Source: a virus. Taken from it: a stretch of 64,000 nt of DNA. Both the position numbers and the translations under genes were made by a program. Shown here one piece after another: positions 9,194 to 20,200 of this stretch. The notes under the pieces are model-generated. The model did not search any database and had not been told where the DNA came from. It worked only from the letters and a program-made list of their open reading frames with translations. Where the stretch lies: IMG/VR virus record IMGVR_UViG_3300020183_000023, positions 1 to 64,000 of that record; one strand, given 5' to 3'. Positions within the stretch are counted from its first letter, which is position 1; each line of letters opens with the position of its first letter.

Positions 9194-9571
9194 TCAGTTG
9201 AAGAAGTTAATAATTAATTCACTGTTTGCGCCAGGAACAATTGACTCTGGGCGATAACAAATCCTAGTAGAGGCATCAATTTGGATAACACCATAACCGC
9301 CACCACCAGGAATAATTCTAAATAAAACAATCTCTGATCCCGAAGAGCCAGTTCCTAATAATTCTACTTCACCGCTTGAGCTGAAAACTTCGACCATTGT
9401 AACTTTAGCTTCGGAAGAATTAAATAATTCTAACCAAGAAGAAGTGCTGACTGTTACTGATGTTGGTGAATTAATATCTTTATATAATTGAGCCGAACCG
9501 CCTCCTTGATGTACAAGACGAATTGATGCAAATGCTTTCTTTTTGCCGCGCTCAGTACCTGAATATGCCAT
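9194..9571 (-). CDS. Small uncharacterised structural protein
   Basis: A 125-residue protein starting at ATG 9571 (MAYSGTERGKKKAF). A longer reading would begin inside the upstream gene, but AAAGGA is correctly placed only for this ATG. The sequence is beta-rich with a Gly cluster (IIPGGGGYGVIQIDAST) and no membrane segment or catalytic motif. It sits between two fibre genes and is probably a small virion or fibre-associated protein. I do not recognise the family. The 111-base gap downstream (9083-9193) holds no gene and no clear terminator. Confidence 0.5.
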   Translation of the reverse strand: MAYSGTERGKKKAFASIRLVHQGGGSAQLYKDINSPTSVTVSTSSWLELFNSSEAKVTMVEVFSSSGEVELLGTGSSGSEIVLFRIIPGGGGYGVIQIDASTRICYRPESIVPGANSELIINFFN

Positions 9572-9587
9572 TTTTATAATTCCTTTA

Positions 9588-12500
9588 TTAAATAATATAC
9601 CAACGATTATTGCCATCACTTTGTAATGTAACGGATTCTCCATCGCGTTCAATTAATAATGGCATGTTAATTGAATTAAATTCAACATATTCATTTAATG
9701 CGGGAGTTATTTGAATAGTGCGATTAGCCGCAGAGGCATTATTGCCAATATCTTTAATAACTAAAAGACGTTTAGTAACTGCAGAAGGGAGAGTAATAAC
9801 GCAACCAGAAGACATAGAATCAACATTAATTATTACATCTGTTGGTTGAATGGTATAAGCAGAAACACCGATTGAAACAGAATTTACCGAAACTGCGCCT
9901 AATAATTTAATTTGAGAAGATGTTAATTGCATTACTGGTGTAGAAGATCCGCTTCCTACGTTTGCATATGTTTCTACGCCAAATTCTAATTGAGAAGTAA
10001 ATTCAATTTTATTTGAACTTGCTCCAGATCTAACCGCAATTGAATGAGAATCAGATGTATTTCTTAATCTAATTGAATCTGCACCCGCGCTTGCGATATC
10101 TAAAATATAGTCGCCAGAATTTTGGCCAATATATAATTGGCTGTTGGTATTATTCCAAAATAAATTATTATTATTTTGAGCAATTTCATAGGCGGAGTTA
10201 ATAAAAGTAATTGAACCAGGAGTTAAATTTTGCAAAATAATTTTATTTGAATAAACATTTTGCCATGGTGTGCTAATTTCGCCTAAATCAAAAGTACTAG
10301 AGGCAGGAACCAAATTAGAAATAAATCTACCTTGAGCATTGATAGTAGCTGAGGCAGAAAGTCCTAAAACAATAATTCCATTTAATTGTGCATTAGATTC
10401 AACAAATAAATTTTTAGTATAAGTTGATTGCCAATATAAAAAATTTGATCCTAAGTTATAATTTTCTGTAATTGCTGGAACAAAATCAGAATTAATTTGT
10501 CCGTTAAATTCTGAAAGAGAGTTTACTGTTAATGTATTTGTTGTATTTACACCAATAGTTGCGTCTTCATAGACAGTTAATTCATTTAAAAAACCATTCC
10601 ATGGTTTTAAAATAGATCCCAAAGGTGTATTTGCAATTTCTGGCAAAACTGCATCAGATACAATTACCAACCCATCACTACTGGCTTTTAATTCTGCATC
10701 CGCACCTAAATTTGTTAATTTGAAATAATTTGCGTAATTTGTTGGTGAATATAACATCCAACCGTTTCTATCGGGAGACAGGAGTATTTTTGCTACTGAA
10801 GAAGGATTTGTAGATGTACCCGCCGCAACTTCATCAAATGATGAATTATTTACATTTTCGTTTTGAACCTCAAAATATAAATCTTCAGAAAGGGCAGTAA
10901 CTATAAATTGGCCATTCATTTGGCTATAAAAAAATCCATCAATAAAAACCGTAGAACCGATTTTAATATTTCCGGTATCGGCCGCAAAATATCTAACAGT
11001 GTTTCCAGATTGCCATGTTGGATCAGAAATTGCTAAAAATATTGCGTTAGCTTCTTCAACAATTAACCCGCTATTTTGCGCAGTATTATTTAAACCACCA
11101 ACGTTCAATGTAAAAGTTTTATCGGAAACAAAAGACTCAATCGACTGAGTTGTTGAAACAGTACCATTAATGTTGATAATGTCAGATGGACCACCAATAT
11201 TAATCGTAGTTTTGCCAGAACCTGTCCCGATATTAATTGTTTTTGTTAAAGAACCAGTACCAAGATTTACAAATTCTGTCTCGGCATTAATACCAATATT
11301 TAATTGTTTTTCAGTATTTGCTGATTCAACAGATCCTTCAATTCCAGCAACTGATTTTACTTTTAATCCATAACCAGAAGGTTGATCAAATTGCGCTAAA
11401 TCTGCAAAAGTTGATGTGCCGTTTACATTAAAATTACTTGATAATATTGAAGTATTGGCATAATTAATTCCAATTCGTCCTAGTGTATCAATTAATACAC
11501 CATTATTTAAACCAGTAGAAATGACTAAATTTACAGAATCAGAACTATTTAAATTTGCAATATTACTATTAAAATATAAAGAAACTTTTTGATCGTCAAT
11601 TGTATCGTTTCGAACAACAACGCCGAAAGGTCCTAAGTTAATTGTTTTCCATCTATAATCAAACGTTCCCAAATGATAGAAATTATCAATAGATGGATTA
11701 AGAGGAGAAGTAAAACCTGCGTTGATCGTCACCGTATCAGATGGATTATCACCAAGGATTGTATTTCCATCTACTTGTAAATCAGAACCTAGCCATAATG
11801 ATTTCCATCTATTACTTAAAGATCCTAAATTATGAATATTATCTGTAAATGGCGTTAATTCTGAAGAAATAAAAGCATTTACTGTTAAAGAATCACCAGA
11901 TGAATCACCAAGGATTGTATTTCCATCTACTTGTAAATCAGAACCTAGCCATAATGATTTCCATCTATTACTTAAAGATCCTAAATCAAATAAATTAGAA
12001 ACTGAAGGAACAAATGAACTTGCACCTCTAGCATTAAAAACAACAGTATCGCTGGATGAATCACCAAGGATTGTATTTCCATCTACTTGTAAATCAGAAC
12101 CTAGCCATAATGATTTCCATCTATTACTTAAAGATCCTAAATTATGAATATTATCTGTAAATGGCGTTAATTCTGAAGAAATAAAAGCATTTACTGTTAA
12201 AGAATCTGAATTAGAATTTCCTAAAATTGTATTATTATCAACTTGCAAATCACCTGTAAATAATCCATTTACAGAAGTTAATTTTGCACTGAGCCAAAGA
12301 TTTTGCCATCTTAATAAATCTTGCCCTAAACTAAAAGAATCATTTACAGAAGGGTCAAAATTACTTGCAATTCTAGCAGTAAAAACTGCTGTATCACTTG
12401 TGTGATTACCGACAAATAAAGATTGATCAATAATTAAAGAACCATTTGTCTGTAATGTATTGATATTAGAGCGATATAAATTTACATCGGTAGAAAATAA

Positions 12501-12743
12501 TCCTCCGCTTCCCCATTCTATTTTTCCGTCTCTGTTAATAGAAAATAAAACATTAGCTTCACCTTCTATTCGACTTTCATAAACAAGGGAATCGGTAGCA
12601 AGCTGAGAAGAAATTAATGAATTAACAGTAGTTTGTCCAATTACTCTGAGCGTAGAATCAAAATTAACCGCACCACCAACATCCAAATAAAGAGGACTAG
12701 ATGGCGGTATTTTTCCTATTCCAACTCGCGAAACAATATGCAT
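9588..12743 (-). CDS. Long repetitive virion fibre/structural protein
   Basis: A 1051-residue protein beginning MHIVSRVGIGK, an N-terminus shared with the fibre at 13374-14915. Residues ~120-350 hold tandem ~52-residue repeats whose core is NLGSLSNRWKSLWLGSDLQV followed by DGNTILGDSSSD; three copies are nearly identical in DNA. Similar 'LG..S.RW..LWLG' repeats are common in large myovirus structural proteins. Degenerate copies continue later (YNLGSNFLYWQSTYTKNLFV, FDLGEISTPWQNVYSNKI). The C-terminal ~100 residues (AYTIQPTDVIINVDS ... DGNNRWYII) resemble other fibre ends in this cluster. It is likely an extended trimeric fibre with no enzymatic motif. Confidence 0.7.
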   Translation of the reverse strand: MHIVSRVGIGKIPPSSPLYLDVGGAVNFDSTLRVIGQTTVNSLISSQLATDSLVYESRIEGEANVLFSINRDGKIEWGSGGLFSTDVNLYRSNINTLQTNGSLIIDQSLFVGNHTSDTAVFTARIASNFDPSVNDSFSLGQDLLRWQNLWLSAKLTSVNGLFTGDLQVDNNTILGNSNSDSLTVNAFISSELTPFTDNIHNLGSLSNRWKSLWLGSDLQVDGNTILGDSSSDTVVFNARGASSFVPSVSNLFDLGSLSNRWKSLWLGSDLQVDGNTILGDSSGDSLTVNAFISSELTPFTDNIHNLGSLSNRWKSLWLGSDLQVDGNTILGDNPSDTVTINAGFTSPLNPSIDNFYHLGTFDYRWKTINLGPFGVVVRNDTIDDQKVSLYFNSNIANLNSSDSVNLVISTGLNNGVLIDTLGRIGINYANTSILSSNFNVNGTSTFADLAQFDQPSGYGLKVKSVAGIEGSVESANTEKQLNIGINAETEFVNLGTGSLTKTINIGTGSGKTTINIGGPSDIININGTVSTTQSIESFVSDKTFTLNVGGLNNTAQNSGLIVEEANAIFLAISDPTWQSGNTVRYFAADTGNIKIGSTVFIDGFFYSQMNGQFIVTALSEDLYFEVQNENVNNSSFDEVAAGTSTNPSSVAKILLSPDRNGWMLYSPTNYANYFKLTNLGADAELKASSDGLVIVSDAVLPEIANTPLGSILKPWNGFLNELTVYEDATIGVNTTNTLTVNSLSEFNGQINSDFVPAITENYNLGSNFLYWQSTYTKNLFVESNAQLNGIIVLGLSASATINAQGRFISNLVPASSTFDLGEISTPWQNVYSNKIILQNLTPGSITFINSAYEIAQNNNNLFWNNTNSQLYIGQNSGDYILDIASAGADSIRLRNTSDSHSIAVRSGASSNKIEFTSQLEFGVETYANVGSGSSTPVMQLTSSQIKLLGAVSVNSVSIGVSAYTIQPTDVIINVDSMSSGCVITLPSAVTKRLLVIKDIGNNASAANRTIQITPALNEYVEFNSINMPLLIERDGESVTLQSDGNNRWYII
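11751..12218. repeat. Three tandem 156-bp repeats inside a fibre gene
   Basis: Units start at 11751, 11907 and 12063 with an exact period of 156 bases (52 codons). The first ~85 bases of each unit are essentially identical. Units 1 and 3 also share their second half, while unit 2 differs there (AFISSELTPFTDN versus FNARGASSFVPSVSN). The alternation suggests slipped or unequal recombination producing stalk-length changes in the fibre. Confidence 0.9.
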
Positions 12744-12763
12744 AATTATGCCTACTTAAAAAT

Positions 12764-13114
12764 TCAATTTTTTATAGAAGAACTTTGCTGTTCAATATCA
12801 AGAGAAGAAGATTTTTCTGGTTTTTTTGGATCTTCTAAAATCAATGCTGGTTTTATTCGAGATACTTGTTCTTCAGAATTATCAGAAGGCGCTGAAATTT
12901 TGCGTTCTTCTAATCTTTCCATTGGTCTGATGTACGAACTAGCGTTTTTTCTATTTTCCTCAATATATTTAACAACAGCTTCTGCGACATCGTCATCAAT
13001 TTCTACTTCTGTATCTTCGGAAACAAAAGTAGGCATTTGAGTAATGGTATTCATTAAATGACGACCGCGACGATCATACATGTGATCCATTGGTTTCAGT
13101 TTAATTTTTGCCAT
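12764..13114 (-). CDS. Small charged protein of unknown function
   Basis: A 116-residue hydrophilic protein. The N-terminus is basic (MAKIKLKPMDHMYDRRGRH), the middle acidic (SEDTEVEIDDDVAEAVVKY), and the end Ser/Lys/Glu-rich and likely disordered. GGAGAG lies before the ATG. Its position between fibre genes suggests a virion accessory or assembly factor, but no family is recognised. Confidence 0.5.
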   Translation of the reverse strand: MAKIKLKPMDHMYDRRGRHLMNTITQMPTFVSEDTEVEIDDDVAEAVVKYIEENRKNASSYIRPMERLEERKISAPSDNSEEQVSRIKPALILEDPKKPEKSSSLDIEQQSSSIKN

Positions 13115-13134
13115 TTTATCTCTCCAAAAATGAT

Positions 13135-13377
13135 TTAATTTTTCATTTCTACGTTCAGTTTAACATCAATACCAGATTCAGATTCTAACATTTTCTTTTT
13201 AGCTAAAACCCAATCCGGCCCTAATTTTATTTCGCATTTTTTCCATTCACTTATTTCTTGAATTCCGCCATTTTCAAAATATAAAACCATTTTGTCCTGA
13301 GTTGATTCATATACATGACCAATTACATTCATTTTTTTCCAGAACCATTTTTTCCTATATTTGAAAATATATCTCAT
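13135..13377 (-). CDS. Small basic protein of unknown function
   Basis: An 80-residue protein starting MRYIFKYRKKWFWKK, with a probable small beta fold (VIGHVYESTQDKMVLYFENG) and a charged tail. The ATG overlaps the upstream stop as ATGA, with GAGGGT in front, so it is coupled to the His-rich fibre gene. No family is recognised; an assembly or structural role is only inferred from position. Confidence 0.5.
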   Translation of the reverse strand: MRYIFKYRKKWFWKKMNVIGHVYESTQDKMVLYFENGGIQEISEWKKCEIKLGPDWVLAKKKMLESESGIDVKLNVEMKN

Positions 13378-14915
13378 TTTACCCTCATAATATATAGAGC
13401 AGTAATATATTTAGGTTCTGTTGACGCAGAATTTGTCGTTGGAGACGCTCCGCCTGTTGTCATGTCATTACGCCCATCTAATCCGCCACCATGAGTGGTT
13501 CTTGGCTGAATCCAGTGACGGTGCCAATCTACATGATGCCAGTGCGAACCAGCGCCATCAATTCCAAACTCTCTTGAAGACGGTGGATCGCGTTCGCCTC
13601 GAATGTAATAGTAATTGCTAGTTCGGTCACCAGATCCATCTGGGAAACCTGTAGATGCTACGTTTTCGGTATTGTGCCAGTGCCATCCGGCATCATTAGT
13701 ACGGGCTCCATAGCCATAATAATCTTGGTATGTATTACCCGACCCATCACCATATGGATAATGACCCCATTGAGAACCGTCATTTGACCAATGCGCACCA
13801 TAATAATGATAATGGCCAGGAGATGTATGAGTATGGTTTGGGGTCGTGTGTTGGTGCGTGTTGCTACCACCTGTGGCATTAGAAGTTAAATTGCCCTTCA
13901 AAAATACATCATTATTAATATTAGGAATAGTTCTTCCGTTTAATGGACTAGTTGCATCGGCAATCACTTGACCATTGCACCGCACATAACCAAAAACATC
14001 GGCGGCAGTAGTTGCAACACAAGAATACGCACCAGTTAGCGCAGGCACGGTTGCAATAACTGCGCCTAGCGGTACAAATCCTACTCCAGAAGCTGTACCG
14101 TTAATAGTGATTGAACCATTAATAGTAACGCTGCCATTTGTTGTTAGCGTTCCATTTGTTGTTAATGTTCCATTTGTAACAAATGTGCCTGTAGTAGTGG
14201 TATCGTTTAATGTTTTATTATTAATTATTTGCGAATTTGTTGTACCAACAAATGTATCTGTATTATCGGGCAGAGTCCAAATTCTATTAGAACTGGCTTG
14301 CGACACAATTTTATGCGTAAACGCTGAACTACTTGCTTCTAATGAGATAACACCTAATTTATTTGGAGATTTAAATAACCATTCGTTTCTATCTGAAGAA
14401 ATTTTTATATATGCAGTAATTGCAGAATTTTCTTCAATTTCAAAACCAGAACCAGATGCAGAGGCAATCAAACCATTTTTATTTAATGTGATTAATTTAT
14501 CAAAAATTTCTGTATCGGTTGATTGAATTTTATTAACAGTGCCATATAAATTAACAGTTGTCCCAACTTTACCAATATTTATTGTTGAAGCTGAAATAGT
14601 CCCTAAATTAAGAATATTGCCGTCTGATTCGACTGAGCCGGCATTTTGGATTATAAGATTTTTGGAATATGTATTATTCCAAAATAATAAAGAAGATCCT
14701 AAATTAACTGATAAAGTAGAATTAGGTTCTATCGATGTCAAACTACGACCATTAAATGAAATAAGATCGGCTGATGAATTTCCTAAATCTACATTTGCAT
14801 TAAAGAATGCGTTATTTTGAAAAAATACTTGAGAATCAAAATTTGCAGAACCAGTGACATCTAGATGATGACTAGTCGGATTTTTACCAATTCCTACCCT
14901 GCTTATAATTCTCAT
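13374..14915 (-). CDS. Tail fibre with collar-like core and His-rich tip
   Basis: A 513-residue fibre starting MRIISRVGIGK, the same N-terminal motif as 9588-12743. The middle has fibre repeats (GTLTTNGTLTTNGSVTING, SITINGTASG). From ~residue 300 a collar-like piece occurs (FGYVRCNGQVIADATSPLNG, RTIPNIN). It is followed by ~150 residues extremely rich in His, Tyr, Trp and Gly (HQHTTPNHTHTSPGHYHYYG, AGWHWHNTE, SHWHHVDWHRHW). HxH pairs like these coordinate metal along the trimer axis in T4-type fibre tips, so a metal-stabilised receptor-binding end is likely. AAGGTGAG precedes the ATG. Confidence 0.75.
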   Translation of the reverse strand: MRIISRVGIGKNPTSHHLDVTGSANFDSQVFFQNNAFFNANVDLGNSSADLISFNGRSLTSIEPNSTLSVNLGSSLLFWNNTYSKNLIIQNAGSVESDGNILNLGTISASTINIGKVGTTVNLYGTVNKIQSTDTEIFDKLITLNKNGLIASASGSGFEIEENSAITAYIKISSDRNEWLFKSPNKLGVISLEASSSAFTHKIVSQASSNRIWTLPDNTDTFVGTTNSQIINNKTLNDTTTTGTFVTNGTLTTNGTLTTNGSVTINGSITINGTASGVGFVPLGAVIATVPALTGAYSCVATTAADVFGYVRCNGQVIADATSPLNGRTIPNINNDVFLKGNLTSNATGGSNTHQHTTPNHTHTSPGHYHYYGAHWSNDGSQWGHYPYGDGSGNTYQDYYGYGARTNDAGWHWHNTENVASTGFPDGSGDRTSNYYYIRGERDPPSSREFGIDGAGSHWHHVDWHRHWIQPRTTHGGGLDGRNDMTTGGASPTTNSASTEPKYITALYIMRVK

Positions 14916-14919
14916 TTTC

Positions 14920-17202
14920 TCACCTTAAATGCCTTGTAAACATTACTGTCAATGATTGGGAACCATCTGGTGTAGAATCAAGAGTTACTCCAGTGTTAGT
15001 TTGAGTTCCACCAATCCACACATTTTGGCCCGAAGAAGTAATTCTAGTATTCCAGATAAAGTCTGTTGTATTTCTTAAAAATCCATGATTAACAGACGTT
15101 GTTGTAGATATACTAGTTGTTACTCCTGTAATAATTTTAGTCAAATCTCTTTGCAAGGCAAGACCTTCTACTTGTATAACAGAACCGTCAAAAAATTGAA
15201 GACTGGTTATACCATTAACTGTAGCTCTTCTTGCAAGAAGAAGAACATTTTTGTTTCGTAAATCTCTCACTGGATTTTTTGAAGCTGGTAAAATTTGATA
15301 AGTATCTTCAGCATAACCTGCGTCGTAAATATCTACAACTCCAGAAGTTAGACTAACTGGTGTAGATGTTGAATCATCATTTAACCTAACCCAAAGTCCA
15401 TCACCATCATTAGCAAAATTCAATGATGCAGAATCAATAGTAAATGTATGCCACGCGTCGGCATTATTTAATCCAACGCTAACTAAATTATTAGTTTTGC
15501 GTTTTTGTATAGTGATTAAATTACTATTTAATGAAGAAAAAACACCGGAGTTATTTATTTCAATGCCATGATTTAATTTTAAAAATAAATTTGGAATGCT
15601 TCTTACCGGGGAAGAATCCGCATCTTCCATCAAAGGAACTTCTTCCCCAGGCTGCATGACTCCATAATTTCTTAATTGAAACAAATTACCTTTTCTTCGG
15701 CCTAAAAAATACATGTTGATATCATCAACAGGGAGAATCAAAGGAGAAGCATCAACACTTTGAACTTTTAAGCCCTGAGAATCAGAAGTGACAAATAAAT
15801 CTGATAATTGATATCTTTGCCTAAACCATCTAAATGGTTCTGTTGATGGCACATCGATGGGGTATTCAATAATCAAGCCAGTGGTAATGCTAGTAGCTAC
15901 GCGCCCACTAGTAGTGTAAACAATGCCGCCTTCTACAATTCCAGTCACTCGATTGTATTGATAATAATCATCACCAAGTTTTCTGATATAATCACCAATT
16001 GCTACACCAGTAAAATCGCCTTCTTGGCCAGATACTGTTACATTTTGTGCCGGTGGAGAAGCAATTAATAATGTTTCTACGCCCCATTTTACACTGTTAC
16101 CACTTGATTCGGTAGGAATTTTTTCTCGATCTAATTTAACAAAAAAAGCAGCGTTGTCTGGAATAACTGCAGTAAAATCAGTATCTGAATATACACGATT
16201 TGTAAATGGATTGATGAATGTTCCGCCTAGTTCCCACTTAATTGGTCCATAATTCATGGTCAAAGATAAAGGAGCGGAGGAAGAAGACAATGATCGACTT
16301 TTTAATGCGGTACCAGTCCAAGTTAATGTACGGCCATCAGTTGATGGCACAAAGGCCGTTGCATTTGGATTCAAAAACAAAAGACTTGGAATAGTTTTTC
16401 CGGCAATCGGCGTATACCAGCTAGCAGAACCTTTCATTTCTGCTATCAAAGTCATGACTGCGTCCATCCATTCTTTTAAATTAGTTAATGCTTTATCATT
16501 GATTGCACCATTTGCATCTTGGTAATAATATGGATTTTCTGTTGTAAATTGATTTAAATAGATGGAAGACGCGGGTAAAGCATTTTCTGCTCGATTGGAA
16601 GACCAATTAAATTTTTTATAAGGGCTTGGTAGAGCTCCACCACTACCTAATCTGAAAAATAAATCTCGGGCATCTGAAATATTAATAACATTTGTGCTAT
16701 CTGTTTTTAAAATAGCGATTGGTATTGCATCTACTGAAAATCCTTCAGTATTATATCGTAGTTGGAGTTTGATGATAGATTGAAAATCAACAGAAGCGTT
16801 GAATTCTTGACCTGCTGGATTTTGATCATTAGTATTACTAGGATCAAAAAATGCGGCAGAAATTGGTGTAGTTGTTACCCTTTCTACAAAAGCTTCAATA
16901 AACACTTTTTCTGTGCTGGGAGGAACATTAATAATTTCGTCTTCTGCATCTGGTAAGCCATAAAAAAATGAAGCTTCATTATCAAGAGGCAATAAAACTA
17001 CAGCGTTAGAAATTTTAACAGTTACCGTAAACCCGTTAAGAGCGGTAACTTCTAGTCCTTTGACAACATAATTTTTTTCTAATCCATTAAAAACATAGGC
17101 AAAAGCGCGTAAATCAAATGCGTTAAAAGAATCTGTGGCAACCATATGTTGCAGATCTAATCTTTGTTGTGAAAGATAATTAACCCTGCTCAAAATTGCC
17201 AT
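14920..17202 (-). CDS. Large baseplate-associated tail protein
   Basis: A 760-residue protein starting MAILSRVNYLSQQRLDLQHM, a variant of the SRV N-terminus shared by two later fibre genes. It has no transmembrane segment and is mixed alpha/beta. The N-terminal third is well ordered (FDLRAFAYVFNGLEKNYVVK, VEVTALNG-type strands), and the C-terminal end (FLRNTTDFIWNTRITSSGQN) is fibre-like. It follows the gpI-position gene, the place of the proximal fibre or connector in P2-like tails, so it probably links baseplate and fibres. AGGTG lies before the ATG and the next gene starts 5 bases away. No named family was recognised. Confidence 0.5.
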   Translation of the reverse strand: MAILSRVNYLSQQRLDLQHMVATDSFNAFDLRAFAYVFNGLEKNYVVKGLEVTALNGFTVTVKISNAVVLLPLDNEASFFYGLPDAEDEIINVPPSTEKVFIEAFVERVTTTPISAAFFDPSNTNDQNPAGQEFNASVDFQSIIKLQLRYNTEGFSVDAIPIAILKTDSTNVINISDARDLFFRLGSGGALPSPYKKFNWSSNRAENALPASSIYLNQFTTENPYYYQDANGAINDKALTNLKEWMDAVMTLIAEMKGSASWYTPIAGKTIPSLLFLNPNATAFVPSTDGRTLTWTGTALKSRSLSSSSAPLSLTMNYGPIKWELGGTFINPFTNRVYSDTDFTAVIPDNAAFFVKLDREKIPTESSGNSVKWGVETLLIASPPAQNVTVSGQEGDFTGVAIGDYIRKLGDDYYQYNRVTGIVEGGIVYTTSGRVATSITTGLIIEYPIDVPSTEPFRWFRQRYQLSDLFVTSDSQGLKVQSVDASPLILPVDDINMYFLGRRKGNLFQLRNYGVMQPGEEVPLMEDADSSPVRSIPNLFLKLNHGIEINNSGVFSSLNSNLITIQKRKTNNLVSVGLNNADAWHTFTIDSASLNFANDGDGLWVRLNDDSTSTPVSLTSGVVDIYDAGYAEDTYQILPASKNPVRDLRNKNVLLLARRATVNGITSLQFFDGSVIQVEGLALQRDLTKIITGVTTSISTTTSVNHGFLRNTTDFIWNTRITSSGQNVWIGGTQTNTGVTLDSTPDGSQSLTVMFTRHLR

Positions 17203-17212
17203 TAATTTTCAC

Positions 17213-20200
17213 CTATTCTTGAAAAGGAGCAATACCAGGATCTTCATATTTTAAGTCAGGTAATTGCACTTTTATATTTAATTTTACTCCAACACTTACT
17301 AAAGTTTGCAGAGTTTGTTGAAGTGTAACTCGCACTTGTGTTGCACCTGTAATATACACCGGATATTGTTTTCCGCCTATGCCAATCTCTGGAGCAGATG
17401 GTTTGCTGATAACTCGAATATATGAATTTGCTGAATGCGAATTTTTAAACACATAAGCCGGATCAATTTTTAATTGAGCTGGATTACCTGGAATTGCCAA
17501 ATCATATTTTATAGGCCCTTCTTGTAAAGAATTACCAAAATTAATAATGCAAAATCCAGACGATGGCAAATTTTCTGTAGAATCAATATATAAAATACCA
17601 GGAGATTCAAATGAAACAATTGGTCGTTCTAGTCTAGAAAAATTTGCAGATATTGTATACGGAGAAATTTTCCCAGTAACATCGTATAAATACGACCCAA
17701 CAATATTTTGGTTTTCTGGAATAGAGGCAGAGGCTAAAAATAATGTTGCATTCTTAAAAAAGTTATTTCTATTCCATTGACTTAATGGTTTTGGCATATA
17801 ATATCTAAATTCTTCGCCACCAAAAACACCAGACCGACGACATTTACCATCACGAATAATAACCCAAGTACTGGGGTCTATTGGATTATAATCTAATGGA
17901 ACGCCAATATTTGATTTAAAATAAACAAATTTGTCTTCTTGGCTATGAACTTGTAGATAAATAGTTTTCAAGTAGGTTGCAATACCAAATCTAGAAATTG
18001 GAATAAATCCAAAATCTAATAATTTAACTATTGAACCGTTTGTAAATTTTGCATAACCTCTAGAAATACGATCTGGAAACTCAAAGGCAATATCGGTTTT
18101 TCGAGAGGCGTCTGGTTTAAATATTACGTTAAATCCAAAAATCCATGCACCATTATATTTAATAGGCGCTCCAAGCGGACCATCATTTGCAGTCGGTGTT
18201 GCTACTTTAAATACTGTAGGTGTTGCTAAACTTGGGTTAAATCCACTTCTTAATCTCAGGCGAGTATCAGAAATAATTGAGGCAACTTCTCTGTTTTGAG
18301 TTGTAGACAAGATAATTAAATCATTTGGTTTGACTTCAGATAAAAATTTTGTACCAACACCGTAAACGTTTTTTCCAACCGATGTAATAGTGCCTGAACC
18401 ATATGGCGCAGGGCCAGTTCCTAAAATTTCAAATGAGAATTTTTCTTTATCTAGAGTACGTCTTACTTTATGCAATTTATTGATATCATCACGTAATAAT
18501 TTTCCGTTGACAGATTCAACGGGATTAAAATAACTCGCCATCATAAAAATATCTACATACAACGTTTCTGTAGTATTCATATAACTTAATTGAAATTGAG
18601 TGTCGCTTTGAATTCCAACATTATCTTTAAAAAAGATTCTTGGGCCTTCAAAAATAGAATGCGGCTGCAAATTCATAGAATTAGCTGGCGGCCTAATTCT
18701 AATTTCTGTAATTAGATTATTAGAAAATAAATTATGAATAATTGTAATTGTGTTTTCGCTATTTGGAGAAGCTGGTAATGGCAAATTAATAGAAACAATT
18801 CTAGTAAAATTAGCAAAGACATGTTGATAGTCAAGAACGTAAGTATTAACATTTGCTAATGATTGATGCGGCGCTGAGGTAAATTTTACAGTATTCACAT
18901 CATCAACAATTCTAATACCGTGCAAATTAGAATTAGTATCTGCATCTGCCATCATGAAAGATGTATATATAGTATTAAAATTATGAGTGTATGTAGTTGT
19001 TGTATCTGAGCTAGGATATGTATTGGGTCCAATAGATCTGGTGACTTCGCCGGCTACAACATCTGGATTCATTGAACACATTACAGCTCTTACGAATCTT
19101 TCATCTGGCGTTGGAATACAACGCAGCAATGTACTATTATCTGGATCTTCTGGATCTGGAAGATAATTAAAATAATATTTTTCTTGAGTTAATTCATCGA
19201 TAAATTGAATATAAAGTAATTGTGTATCCATTCCATTTTCAAATGAAACTTCATCCGCATCTGGCGGAATTCTAATATTTTTTATTGTTTTATGTTTAAA
19301 AATAGGCTGGTCAAGATTTACATCTTCAAATTTGACTTCTTCAATATTTTCTAAATTATGGTTTAAACGTGGTGTGTCAATTATTAATTCTGAATTATCA
19401 AGATAACCATTAATAGGATCTTTCATTTGAACAGATTCAAATGCCACCCCACATTCAGTGGCTGATAAATATGGTGTGCTATTTTGAATAGCTTCGTCAA
19501 TAACTAATTCTTGAGTATTTCCAGACGGAACGTTTTTGTTATTATAATAAAAATATTTTTGTATAAATCCATTAGAAAATCTAGCCGAGCGAAGAGCTAC
19601 AACTCCAGAATCTGGAAAAGAGTTTGGAAACGGAATAATTAATTTAGATGGGTTAATATCTAATAATTGAGCAGTTTGGTTTCTAAACCTAGATGCTCCT
19701 TCTTGTTTTTTTCTTACAATAGGGGGAATTACTGGAATATTAACATCTACAATTCCTGATCGAGCTTCAGAAACGTATGCAAAAAGATCGTTTGTGAAAA
19801 TAGTGCGAAAATCTTTTGTTGTGATCGCAAAATTTGAAGATTCAGATTGAGTAAAATTTACATTTGTATATAAAAAATTAAATGTTTTTATTTCAAAATA
19901 ATCATAACCGCAATTAATTATTTCATAAGTTCCATTTAATTTTGAAAATTCAACAAATGTTGAATCAACTAAATTAGAAATAGAAATATGATCCCCAATA
20001 TCAAGTATTGGTAAATTTGGATTTGGTCCACCAATCCATGTGAATCGAACTACGTCAGAATAAATTGCGTCAGAATAATGATTTACGCGCCACTCTGTTC
20101 CTACAGAACTGCATGAATCTTTATATCCTTCAAATTTTAATTTATTTTGTACTGATCCGCCAATTACTTTGATTTTAGCAGAAATGCCAAAATCTCTACT

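Noticed and set aside
9572-9652. Upstream extension of the 9194-9571 gene
   Set aside because: It would overlap the upstream fibre gene by 65 bases, while AAAGGA fits the ATG at 9571.
12633-13040. 135-codon plus-strand ORF
   Set aside because: Spans the antisense of two minus-strand genes that have proper ribosome sites.
14107-14526. 139-codon plus-strand ORF in the fibre gene
   Set aside because: Antisense of low-complexity fibre repeats; no start signal.
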